DNA of 6,959 nt from Candidatus Aegiribacteria sp. (GTDB taxonomy: Bacteria > Fermentibacterota > Fermentibacteria > Fermentibacterales > JCC-6): the NCBI GenBank assembly GCA_030638185.1, contig DAOWFD010000364.1, positions 1-6,959 of the forward strand, given 5' to 3'. The notes beneath the pieces are model-generated. The model ran no database searches. It saw only the letters and a list, made by a program, of their open reading frames with translations, and was not told where the DNA came from. Numbering within the stretch: position 1 is the stretch's first letter; each line of letters starts with the position of its first letter. Made by a program: the position numbers and the translations under genes. Below are positions 1 through 5,179 of the stretch, piece by piece.

Positions 1-496
1 CAACGGAGACGGTTACATGGATGTCCTCGGAGCAGCTTCTGGAGCGAATGACATCACCTGGTGGGAGAATGTTAACGGTTCTGGCACCGTCTGGACGGAA
101 AATACTGTAGACGGGGATTATAGTGATGCTACATCTGTGTATTCAGCGGATGTCAACGGAGACGGATACATGGATGTCCTCGGAGCAGCTCGGAGTGCTG
201 ACGAAATTACCTGGTGGGAGAATTTAACCGGTTCGGGTACCAGCTGGACGGAACATACGATAGACGAAACTTTCGATGCTGCCTGTTGTGTGTATTCCTC
301 GGATGTCGACGGTGATGGTGACATGGATGTCCTCGGAACAGCTTTTTATGACGATGACATAGCCTGCTGGGAGAATGTAGATGGCTTGGGCACCATCTGG
401 ACGGAGCATACCTTAAATGCGGATTTCGATGGTGCCATTTCAGTACATTCCGCGGATGTCAACGGAGACGGCTATATGGATGCACTCGGAGCGGCC
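1..496 (+). repeat. 153-bp tandem coding repeat, four repeat starts
   Basis: The block beginning CAACGGAGACGG recurs at 1, 154, 307 and 460, exactly 153 bases apart, and encodes the 51-residue units of the surrounding gene. The 37 bases starting at 1 and at 154 differ at only one position. The copies at 307 and 460 have diverged more. The array begins before the window, so the copy number is unknown. Confidence 0.9.
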
Positions 497-1108
497 CAAT
501 TAGATGGCGACATAATCTGGTGGAATCTGACTTCGTTTCTATCTTGCGGCTCGCTGGAGTCCAGCGTGATGGATGTCCAGGAGAATCCCGACTGGCAGGC
601 CATTGACTGGACCTGTACTGAACCATCCGGGACAAGTGTGGCTTTTCAGGTAAGGGCTTCCGACAATTTCTCAAGCATGGGAGCGTGGTCGGATACGCTG
701 ACATCTCCATGCAGTCTGGACGGGATACTTAGCGACGAAGACTACTATTTCCAGTACAGGACCATACTGACTACAACCGATTCGCTTTTCACTCCTATAC
801 TTCATCAAGTGACTGTTAACTGGCAGCTATTGGGTATTCAGGAAGGCTCTGAGGAGGAAATTGTATTGTACGGCGCGCGACCAAATCCAACGCTGGGTAA
901 TGCCACACTGTTCTTCTCGCTTCCTGCGGAATCCAGGGCGGAGCTGACCGTATACGATCTGGCTGGCCGCGTGATCCACTCCATTAGTGGTGAATACGAG
1001 CCGGGAGTACATGAGGTTGTACTGGACGGCCTGGCCAGTGGTGTGTACCTGATCCGAATGACCTCAGAAGAGTTTACAGCGACGCGGCAATTCGTGGTCA
1101 TCAAGTAG
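2..1108 (+). CDS. Secreted FG-GAP/VCBS-type repeat protein with T9SS-like C-terminal domain, 5' end missing
   Basis: The frame is open from base 2 and stops at TAG 1106-1108, so this is the C-terminal part (368 visible residues) of a larger gene. Numbered from the Met codon at 17, it has near-identical units of 51 residues beginning at M1, M52, M103 and M154. Each is preceded by an acidic loop such as DVNGDGYMD, the calcium-binding loop type found in FG-GAP/VCBS beta-propeller repeats, and most units carry an ITWWEN-like blade motif. Residues about 170-275 look like a beta-sandwich. Residues about 281-363 match type A sorting domains of T9SS cargo or FlgD-like Ig folds: an NPT start, LTVYDLAGRV, GVHEVVLDG, then LASGVYLIRM and a short basic end. 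The likely role is an exported or surface protein, possibly adhesive. The ligand is unknown. It may have more repeats upstream of the window. Confidence 0.85.
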   Translation, partial: NGDGYMDVLGAASGANDITWWENVNGSGTVWTENTVDGDYSDATSVYSADVNGDGYMDVLGAARSADEITWWENLTGSGTSWTEHTIDETFDAACCVYSSDVDGDGDMDVLGTAFYDDDIACWENVDGLGTIWTEHTLNADFDGAISVHSADVNGDGYMDALGAAQLDGDIIWWNLTSFLSCGSLESSVMDVQENPDWQAIDWTCTEPSGTSVAFQVRASDNFSSMGAWSDTLTSPCSLDGILSDEDYYFQYRTILTTTDSLFTPILHQVTVNWQLLGIQEGSEEEIVLYGARPNPTLGNATLFFSLPAESRAELTVYDLAGRVIHSISGEYEPGVHEVVLDGLASGVYLIRMTSEEFTATRQFVVIK

Positions 1109-1122
1109 TACCGGAGGTTCCT

Positions 1123-1368
1123 GGAGTTCACTGAGCCTACTATCTGCTCCGTTTCAGCAGTGGCATCAGCCATGACGGTTTCGATGTTCCCTCCGAAGAG
1201 CTTGCTAATAAGGCCTGTGTTCATGCGGGATACAATAAATCTTCTTTCTCCGTCTTCGTATACCGTAACCCTGTAGGGCATCATTGAGCTTATAACCTTG
1301 GATTCATCATTGGACAGTGCACCGGGGAGGTACCTGGAAAGGTATTCCTCCGAATGATCAGTATACAA
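1123..1368 (-). pseudogene. DUF302-domain gene remnant, N-terminus missing
   Basis: On the minus strand a frame beginning at a TTG codon (1366-1368) encodes about 80 residues resembling the C-terminal half of DUF302 proteins: a short helix (SEEYLSRYL), then MMPYRVTVYEDG, which fits the family's conserved Pro-x-x-Val-x-Val-Tyr-Glu strand, then FIVSRMN and a final helix TVMADATAETEQIV. The usual N-terminal half is absent. An in-frame TGA lies just upstream at 1372-1374, and beyond it is AT-rich promoter sequence of the next operon. No plausible ribosome binding site precedes the TTG. The frame has no stop where the family normally ends and runs on, without meaning, antisense to the repeat-protein gene as far as 838. 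I read it as a gene cut at both ends. A short expressed protein cannot be excluded. Confidence 0.55.
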
Positions 1369-1393
1369 AATTCAACGGGACTCTTTGAATATG

Positions 1394-1415
1394 TCAATAT
1401 TGAAACAAGTACTTG
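1394..1415. promoter_or_regulatory. Two adjacent 10-bp palindromes, candidate operator
   Basis: TCAATATTGA (1394-1403) and CAAGTACTTG (1406-1415) are each perfect inverted repeats, with centres 12 bp apart. The second overlaps the first three bases of the -35 box at 1413. This position suits a repressor or an autoregulating DNA-binding protein such as the DUF2089 product of the same operon. The sites are seen directly. The regulatory role is inference, and short palindromes can arise by chance in AT-rich DNA. Confidence 0.35.
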
Positions 1416-1441
1416 ACAAATTATAAAATTATTTTTATATA
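1413..1441 (+). promoter_or_regulatory. Sigma70-like promoter of the YvlB/LiaX-like-DUF2089 operon
   Basis: A perfect -35 box TTGACA (1413-1418) is followed after 17 bases by TATATA (1436-1441). Transcription would begin near 1448, leaving a leader of about 30 bases before the ATG at 1478. The surrounding sequence is very AT-rich. Confidence 0.7.
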
Positions 1442-1465
1442 TATCTAGAAATCATTCACAATATG

Positions 1466-1472
1466 AAAGGAG
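1466..1472 (+). promoter_or_regulatory. Ribosome binding site that selects the ATG at 1478
   Basis: AAAGGAG lies five bases before ATG 1478. An in-frame ATG at 1463 lies upstream of this site and has no Shine-Dalgarno sequence of its own, so the longer 344-residue version is unlikely. Confidence 0.8.
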
Positions 1473-1477
1473 CGATC

Positions 1478-2497
1478 ATGAGCGAAGAACAGAGAGAGAT
1501 ACTTCAGATGGTAGCAGATGGTAAGATAAGCGCTGACGATGGAGCAAAACTTCTGGAAGCACTTAAGACAGGTGAGCAGAAGAGAAGGGAGATGGAATCA
1601 CCGGCCAGGAGGGTTAAGGAAATGAAGCGCAAAATGCGCGAGTATAAAAAGCTGGGGCATATAAACGGCCTTGATGGTATGCGCGACATAGGCCGCATGG
1701 TGCGCGGCATTGTAAAGGATTCCGTATCCGGGATTGATGATGAATTCGTGGAAATTGACGATGATATGTTTGAAGATGCCGGGTATCTGGAAGGTCCCCT
1801 TGAACTGGAAGAGGGGACTGAACTTGTTCTGAAAAGACGTGTTCGCAGGAACAGCAGGAACAACAGGGGAGACCTCATTCTGAACGGAGTGGAAGGTTCG
1901 ACTCTTGAAGTTATTGGAGAAAATACTCCAGACATTCGCTTGTACCGGGATAATGGAACGGTTTATCTCAAATGGGATAAGGGTGACCTGTCGCTTAATG
2001 TACCGGAAACGGTAGAAAATGTCAGGGCGATCATAATGGGCGGCAATATTGTTTTGAACGGTGTGACTGCTGCGGCTGATATCAAAACGATGGGTGGTGA
2101 TATAAATCTGTTTGAAGCTTCAAGAGCTTTCAGGGCGAAGACGATGGGGGGAAACATTATGATTAAACTGACTGATGACTGGAATGAAGATTCAAGGATT
2201 AAAACAATGGGCGGCAACATAGCACTGAGCATATGTGAAAGTACAAAGGGCTCCATATCGGCGAAGACCATGGGGGGTGAAATTACCGTTCAGGAGGGTA
2301 TATCCGGATTAACTGAATCTGGACATCCCGGTTCTTCAGGAGTTAATATAGACCTGTCAGAGGGAGAAGATGCACCGGAAATCAGGCTCAAGACCATGGG
2401 TGGGAATATCTCGATAGACCAGTCTGGAACAGAAACGGTTGAAGAGAATGACGGTGAGAAGAAGAACAGAAGGAAAAGAAGAAAAGAGAGAAAATGA
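1478..2497 (+). CDS. YvlB/LiaX-like protein with N-terminal SHOCT-like motif and DUF4097-type beta-solenoid
   Basis: This 339-residue protein starts with a short helical domain (residues 3-29, EEQREILQMVADGKISADD...LLEAL) of the kind found at the N-terminus of Bacillus YvlB and Enterococcus LiaX. A basic, helix-prone linker follows (about 33-80), then an acidic stretch (about 87-113). Residues about 115-318 are beta-rich with a recurring (K)TMGG(N/D/E)I turn at M187, M205, M223, M244, M265 and M307. The 18-21 residue spacing suggests rungs of a beta-solenoid. The 42-residue step from 265 to 307 leaves room for one degenerate rung. The tail is strongly basic (KKNRRKRRKERK). There is no signal peptide or membrane segment, so it should be cytoplasmic or bound to a surface by charge. 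Related proteins are tied to cell-envelope stress responses in Firmicutes; that role here is inference. It overlaps the next gene by ATGA. Confidence 0.85.
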   Translation: MSEEQREILQMVADGKISADDGAKLLEALKTGEQKRREMESPARRVKEMKRKMREYKKLGHINGLDGMRDIGRMVRGIVKDSVSGIDDEFVEIDDDMFEDAGYLEGPLELEEGTELVLKRRVRRNSRNNRGDLILNGVEGSTLEVIGENTPDIRLYRDNGTVYLKWDKGDLSLNVPETVENVRAIIMGGNIVLNGVTAAADIKTMGGDINLFEASRAFRAKTMGGNIMIKLTDDWNEDSRIKTMGGNIALSICESTKGSISAKTMGGEITVQEGISGLTESGHPGSSGVNIDLSEGEDAPEIRLKTMGGNISIDQSGTETVEENDGEKKNRRKRRKERK

Positions 2498-2853
2498 GTG
2501 ACAGTTCCATTCCGCCAAAATGCCCTGGCTGCGGAGACAGGCTTATTGTTGTCAAGCTTCAGTGCAGCTCCTGCGGTACCGAAGTAAACGGCGAGTTCGA
2601 TGTATGCCCGGTATGTGCCCTCGAGGAAAAAAACAGGGAGTTGTTCGATCTGTTCATGGAATCAAGGGGGAATCTCAAGGAAGTACAGAGAAAACTGGGC
2701 ATATCGTATCCAACTGTAAGGCAGAGAATTGATAACATGTTCAGTGAGCTGAAGGGCGAAAATCCTCCACTGGATCCTGCAGAGGTTCTCAAGAGGCTCA
2801 GCGATGGAGAAATAGGTGTAGAAACTGCGTCAAGACTTCTCGCCGGGGAGTAA
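2494..2853 (+). CDS. DUF2089 family protein: zinc ribbon plus helix-turn-helix, probable regulator
   Basis: This 119-residue protein has a zinc-ribbon N-terminus with cysteine pairs C10/C13, C24/C27 and C38/C41. It is followed by a helical segment in which NLKEVQRKLGISYPTVRQRI (60-79) reads as a helix-turn-helix of the type seen in DUF2089 proteins. The C-terminal segment (95-118, PAEVLKRLSDGEIGVETASR then LLAG) resembles the N-terminal motif of the preceding gene product. Length and order fit DUF2089 with an extra C-terminal helical hairpin. The start ATG overlaps the upstream TGA as ATGA with only a weak GAGAG before it, so translation is probably coupled. It likely acts in the cytoplasm as a DNA-binding or partner protein of the YvlB/LiaX-like product, possibly on its own promoter. 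Family assignment is firm. The target is inference. Confidence 0.88.
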   Translation: MSDSSIPPKCPGCGDRLIVVKLQCSSCGTEVNGEFDVCPVCALEEKNRELFDLFMESRGNLKEVQRKLGISYPTVRQRIDNMFSELKGENPPLDPAEVLKRLSDGEIGVETASRLLAGE

Positions 2854-2859
2854 ATCGGA

Positions 2860-2909
2860 GAGACCGGGAATACAATACAGTCGGGGCAATTAACTTTGTT
2901 CCCGATCTC
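2860..2909. repeat. Inverted repeat between convergent genes
   Basis: GAGACCGGGAA (2860-2870) and TTCCCGATCTC (2899-2909) can pair over 10 of 11 positions around a 28-base loop. It sits between the ends of the DUF2089 and DUF3795 genes, so it might form in both transcripts and mark their 3' ends. No T-run follows on either strand, so it is not a typical intrinsic terminator. Confidence 0.4.
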
Positions 2910-2938
2910 GGCGGGATCCTTGGGGTGACCTGTATCAA

Positions 2939-3280
2939 CTATATTTGCCGTCTGAGACTATCGAGTTTCATTTTCGCTACTGGAACCCAGCCGAAAAATT
3001 CTTCCAGATCCTTACAGGGATACTCATCACACTCCGCGCACGTCTCCAGGGGTCGATCCAGGGCACAAAGACGCATCGGACACTCGAAACAATGCGAGAA
3101 AAGTACTCCTTCTGTAGAATGGCATCCGTCGCAGTTGATATCATCAGTGCTTATATCAGCATTGAACTCTTCCGACCATTTGGCAGCGACCTTTTCCCTG
3201 AGAGTCTGATCATTGCTTTGCGTAGCGATATAAGCGGGGCATTCTGTACAGTTCAATCCGCAGTAGGCTATCTGTAACAT
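2939..3280 (-). CDS. DUF3795 cysteine-rich protein
   Basis: This 113-residue protein opens with IAYCGLNCTECPAYIAT, the CGxxCxxCxAY signature of DUF3795. It contains eleven cysteines (C7, C11, C14, C50, C53, C64, C67, C72, C81, C84, C89), mostly in CxxC-type spacings, with the later ones in HCFECPMRLC and CAECDEYPC. This suggests several zinc ions or an Fe-S cluster. The function of the family is unknown, though it is common in anaerobes. The protein is soluble, with no signal peptide. The ATG at 3278-3280 is supported by GGAG about seven bases upstream (3287-3290). It appears to be monocistronic and is convergent with the DUF2089 gene. Confidence 0.88.
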   Translation of the reverse strand: MLQIAYCGLNCTECPAYIATQSNDQTLREKVAAKWSEEFNADISTDDINCDGCHSTEGVLFSHCFECPMRLCALDRPLETCAECDEYPCKDLEEFFGWVPVAKMKLDSLRRQI

Positions 3281-3342
3281 CTAATTCTCCATTCAAGAAC
3301 CGGTTTTTAAATTCATGCACAAGCCGGGTAACAGGTAACCCC

Positions 3343-3348
3343 ATTATA
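3343..3348 (-). promoter_or_regulatory. Possible -10 box for the DUF3795 gene
   Basis: The minus strand reads a perfect TATAAT here, about 62 bases before the DUF3795 start codon. At 16-18 bases upstream I see no good -35 match. Only the -10 element is supported. Confidence 0.3.
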
Positions 3349-3410
3349 TTGAAATAGAGCGATAGGAAACTTGATCTCACGCCACCGGTAACGCAGACTT
3401 GAATAACGCT

Positions 3411-3527
3411 TCAGCACGTCATATCCAGCGCATTAATATTTGCATACTGTGGACAGGTGGTTTTACGGATACGAAGACGATAGCATTCGTTAAACATCTC
3501 GTGGAAATATTTCTTATTCGGTATCAT
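3411..3527 (-). CDS. Doubtful 38-residue ORF or decayed coding remnant
   Basis: An ATG at 3525-3527 opens 38 codons ending in TGA (3411-3413), with GGAGGG (3538-3543) ten bases upstream. The peptide is rich in Tyr, Arg and Cys (for example YFHEMFNECYRLRIRKTTC) and matches nothing I recognise. The same frame is open back to the TAG stop of the receiver gene at 3561-3563, giving 49 sense codons after that stop. A shifted frame continues leftward from about 3420 with another Arg/Tyr-rich stretch (LKRYSSLRYRWREIKFP). It may be the tail of a decayed gene, for example an old mobile-element gene, or chance. Confidence 0.2.
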   Translation of the reverse strand: MIPNKKYFHEMFNECYRLRIRKTTCPQYANINALDMTC

Positions 3528-3560
3528 TGCATTGATACCCTCCAGATATGTTTGTAATTC

Positions 3561-3965
3561 CTAGGGAACTCCAATAAGTTTATTGATTTCTGCAAGCAAT
3601 TCTTTGATTTCGATAGGTTTTTCCATGAAAACGTTTACAGGTATGTATTTCGAATCCATCCCCACATTTTTTTCAAAGTGGAATTTTACCATTTCTGCAT
3701 CCTGATTTACCGCGGTTATCATAATTATAGGAATTTCTTTTAGACCCTTATCCGATTTAATTTTCTCGCTTACCCATATGCCGTCACCCTTGGTTTTCAT
3801 CATGATATCCAGCAGAATGATGTCAGGAGCTTTTTCCTTAACTTTTTTTAGTGCTTCTTCACCGTCATAGGCAGTACGGGTTTCGTATCCATTACTCTTC
3901 AGGACTATTTGAGTGGTTTCTACAAAATCAGTATCATCATCCACAATGAGCACTTCTTTTGACAT
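3561..3965 (-). CDS. Stand-alone response regulator receiver protein
   Basis: This is a single CheY-like receiver domain of 134 residues with no output domain. It has the acidic pocket D9-D10-D11, the phospho-acceptor D53 in ILLDIMM, T84 in IIMITAV and K116 in FMEKP, so all catalytic residues are present. A longer-than-usual segment around MVKFHFEKNVGMDSKYIPVN (92-111) and MMKTKGDG after D53 resemble receivers that partner Cys-motif kinases in anaerobes. The start is taken as the second of two adjacent ATGs, because AAGGAG lies five bases before it and only two before the first (3966-3968). The upstream kinase stop overlaps the start as TGATG, so translation is coupled. It should receive phosphate from the kinase and act through protein contacts rather than DNA binding. 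Confidence 0.92.
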   Translation of the reverse strand: MSKEVLIVDDDTDFVETTQIVLKSNGYETRTAYDGEEALKKVKEKAPDIILLDIMMKTKGDGIWVSEKIKSDKGLKEIPIIMITAVNQDAEMVKFHFEKNVGMDSKYIPVNVFMEKPIEIKELLAEINKLIGVP

Positions 3966-4849
3966 CATTTCTCCTTTTCTTGAAATACAGGAAACCGTAT
4001 TTCAGCTGTAGTTCCTTTATGCAATTCGCTCTTTACTTCAATACTGCCTCCATGAGCACTAACTATCCTCTGTACGAGGGAAAGGCCAAGTCCCATACCT
4101 TCCTTTCTAAGATCAACTCTGGAATTATCACCTCTGAAGAAGATGTCGAATATCTCCGACAATTCTTCTTCTTTTATACCTATGCCATGATCCTTCACTC
4201 TCACTAGGAATAGATCGTTCTCTTCTTGTCCCGTAACTTCCACCAGGTCTCCGGGGCTGCTGTATTTAATTGAATTATGAATGACATTAGCAAATGCTCT
4301 CCTGATAAGCTGTGCATTACCGTAAATATGGGGACAATTAGCAGAAATATTCCAGTCTATCTCAATATTGCTCTTTTCTGCGAATTCATTCATATCTTCG
4401 ATTACTGTAGAAAATATTTCTTTAATATTTAATTCTTCCTTTTCCAGTTCCCTTGCCCTTTCCTCAAGACGAGAGAATATTAATAGATCATTTAAAAGAT
4501 CTGTAATACTCTTGATCCGCTCTCTCGCTCTATTGAGGAGTTCTTTTTGCTTATCAATATTTCCGTCGAGATAACCATCTAATATTATGTTTATTATATT
4601 ATACACAGATGCTAATGGTGCTTTTAATTCATGTGATACTTCAAAGGTGAATCTTGTTTTTGCTTTTGTTAACTCAACAGTCTCTTTGTAATGTTTGCTG
4701 CATTCCTCTGTAGCTTCAACTGAACTATCATTCAGTCTTTTCAGGGTCCTGATCAGTAATGAAATATCAGCTTCAAAATTATCATGCCAGTTATTGATCC
4801 TCTTCAAATGACATTCGTAGTCAGTCAGCTTACACTCCTCACAATTCAT
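3965..4849 (-). CDS. Soluble sensor histidine kinase with N-terminal cysteine motif
   Basis: This 294-residue kinase starts with MNCEECKLTDYECH, giving C3, C6, C13 and H14. That looks like a metal or Fe-S/redox site rather than a membrane sensor. No transmembrane segment or PAS domain is visible. A helical, probably coiled-coil region (about 20-65) leads into the HisKA domain with H73 in FEVSHELKAPLAS. The HATPase domain follows: N192 in the N box (NVIHNSIKYSSPG), D220 in DHGIGI (G1), the F box around IFDIFFRG (233-240) and GMGLGLSLV (251-259, G2). All catalytic motifs are intact. Phosphate should pass to the receiver protein encoded next. AGGGG lies six bases before the ATG. Similar Cys-headed kinases occur, as I recall, near hydrogenase or electron-transfer genes of anaerobes, so redox or iron sensing is a reasonable inference. 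Confidence 0.92.
   Translation of the reverse strand: MNCEECKLTDYECHLKRINNWHDNFEADISLLIRTLKRLNDSSVEATEECSKHYKETVELTKAKTRFTFEVSHELKAPLASVYNIINIILDGYLDGNIDKQKELLNRARERIKSITDLLNDLLIFSRLEERARELEKEELNIKEIFSTVIEDMNEFAEKSNIEIDWNISANCPHIYGNAQLIRRAFANVIHNSIKYSSPGDLVEVTGQEENDLFLVRVKDHGIGIKEEELSEIFDIFFRGDNSRVDLRKEGMGLGLSLVQRIVSAHGGSIEVKSELHKGTTAEIRFPVFQEKEK
3971..3976 (-). promoter_or_regulatory. Ribosome binding site of the receiver gene, inside the kinase gene
   Basis: AAGGAG on the minus strand lies within the last codons of the kinase gene. Five bases separate it from ATG 3963-3965, which favours that start over the ATG at 3966-3968. Confidence 0.65.
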
Positions 4850-4868
4850 ATATTTCCCCTAACTAATG

Positions 4869-4882
4869 TATCTAGATATCTA
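4869..4882. promoter_or_regulatory. Overlapping palindromes at the kinase transcription start
   Basis: TATCTAGATA (4869-4878) and TAGATATCTA (4873-4882) are both perfect 10-bp palindromes sharing six bases. They lie just downstream of the proposed -10 box, across the expected transcription start. They could be an operator, or simply reflect AT-rich sequence. Confidence 0.3.
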
Positions 4883-4885
4883 TAA

Positions 4886-4913
4886 ACTATGTAAGATACA
4901 TAAGATATGTCAA
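4886..4913 (-). promoter_or_regulatory. Sigma70-like promoter of the kinase-receiver operon
   Basis: On the minus strand a perfect TTGACA (4908-4913) is followed after 16 bases by CATAGT (4886-4891). Transcription would start near 4880, about 30 bases before the kinase ATG. The spacer holds two copies of a TATCTTA motif, nine bases apart. Confidence 0.55.
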
Positions 4914-5116
4914 CCTGAGTTCAAAGGAATCTCTAAGGGAAAATGTCAGTTTGTTTTTTTCAGGATAATTAGCGCTTATCACCTGAGCTACTATCATAAT
5001 TTGGTAATAGAATTACGGATTAAATTGCTGAAAGGCGTTCAGCGAAGAGTTATGTTGTATTAACCTGTTCCCGTCATAGAAATAAACCAACCAAATGTGT
5101 ATATGGCTAAATATCC
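4914..5116. other. Non-coding part of the divergent intergenic gap
   Basis: I see no credible gene here. A run of seven T (4954-4960) is followed by an imperfect hairpin (4961-4985, CAGGATAA pairing with TTATCACCTG around a GCGC-containing loop). The T-run is on the wrong side for a terminator on the + strand, and on the minus strand the hairpin is followed by A residues. The gap lies between the divergent promoters of the kinase operon and the exported-protein gene, so it may carry regulatory sites or part of the leader of an unmapped transcript. Confidence 0.4.
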
Positions 5117-5144
5117 TGGAACAAATGAACTCTTCTTCTATATT
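5117..5144 (+). promoter_or_regulatory. Possible promoter of the exported-protein gene
   Basis: TATATT (5139-5144) is a good -10 box. TGGAAC (5117-5122), 16 bases upstream, is only a weak -35 match. The leader would be about 30 bases, similar to the other two promoters here. GGAGG (5171-5175) is the ribosome binding site, four bases before ATG 5180. Confidence 0.4.
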
Positions 5145-5179
5145 AATATTTACATGGCTTTGTACGATATGGAGGTATT

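Noticed and set aside
838..1128. Continuation of the DUF302 frame on the minus strand to 838
   Set aside because: It is antisense to the well-supported repeat-protein gene, and beyond about residue 82 the translation no longer resembles DUF302.
1392..1397. Minus-strand TTGACA as a promoter for the DUF302 remnant
   Set aside because: The nearest good -10 box (TATACT) is about 26 bases away, too far for a normal promoter, and it lies inside the fragment.
1463..1477. Upstream ATG adding five residues to the YvlB/LiaX-like protein
   Set aside because: The AAAGGAG site lies after this ATG and is correctly spaced for the ATG at 1478.
2945..3277. 110-residue + strand ORF
   Set aside because: It is fully antisense to the DUF3795 gene, whose cysteine signature and ribosome binding site are clear.
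4961..4985. Hairpin next to a run of T, possible terminator
   Set aside because: The T-run precedes the stem on the + strand and becomes an A-run after it on the minus strand. The stem is bulged.
4866..5063. 65-residue ORF on the + strand
   Set aside because: It starts inside the kinase promoter, has no ribosome binding site and shows no recognisable motif in AT-rich intergenic DNA.
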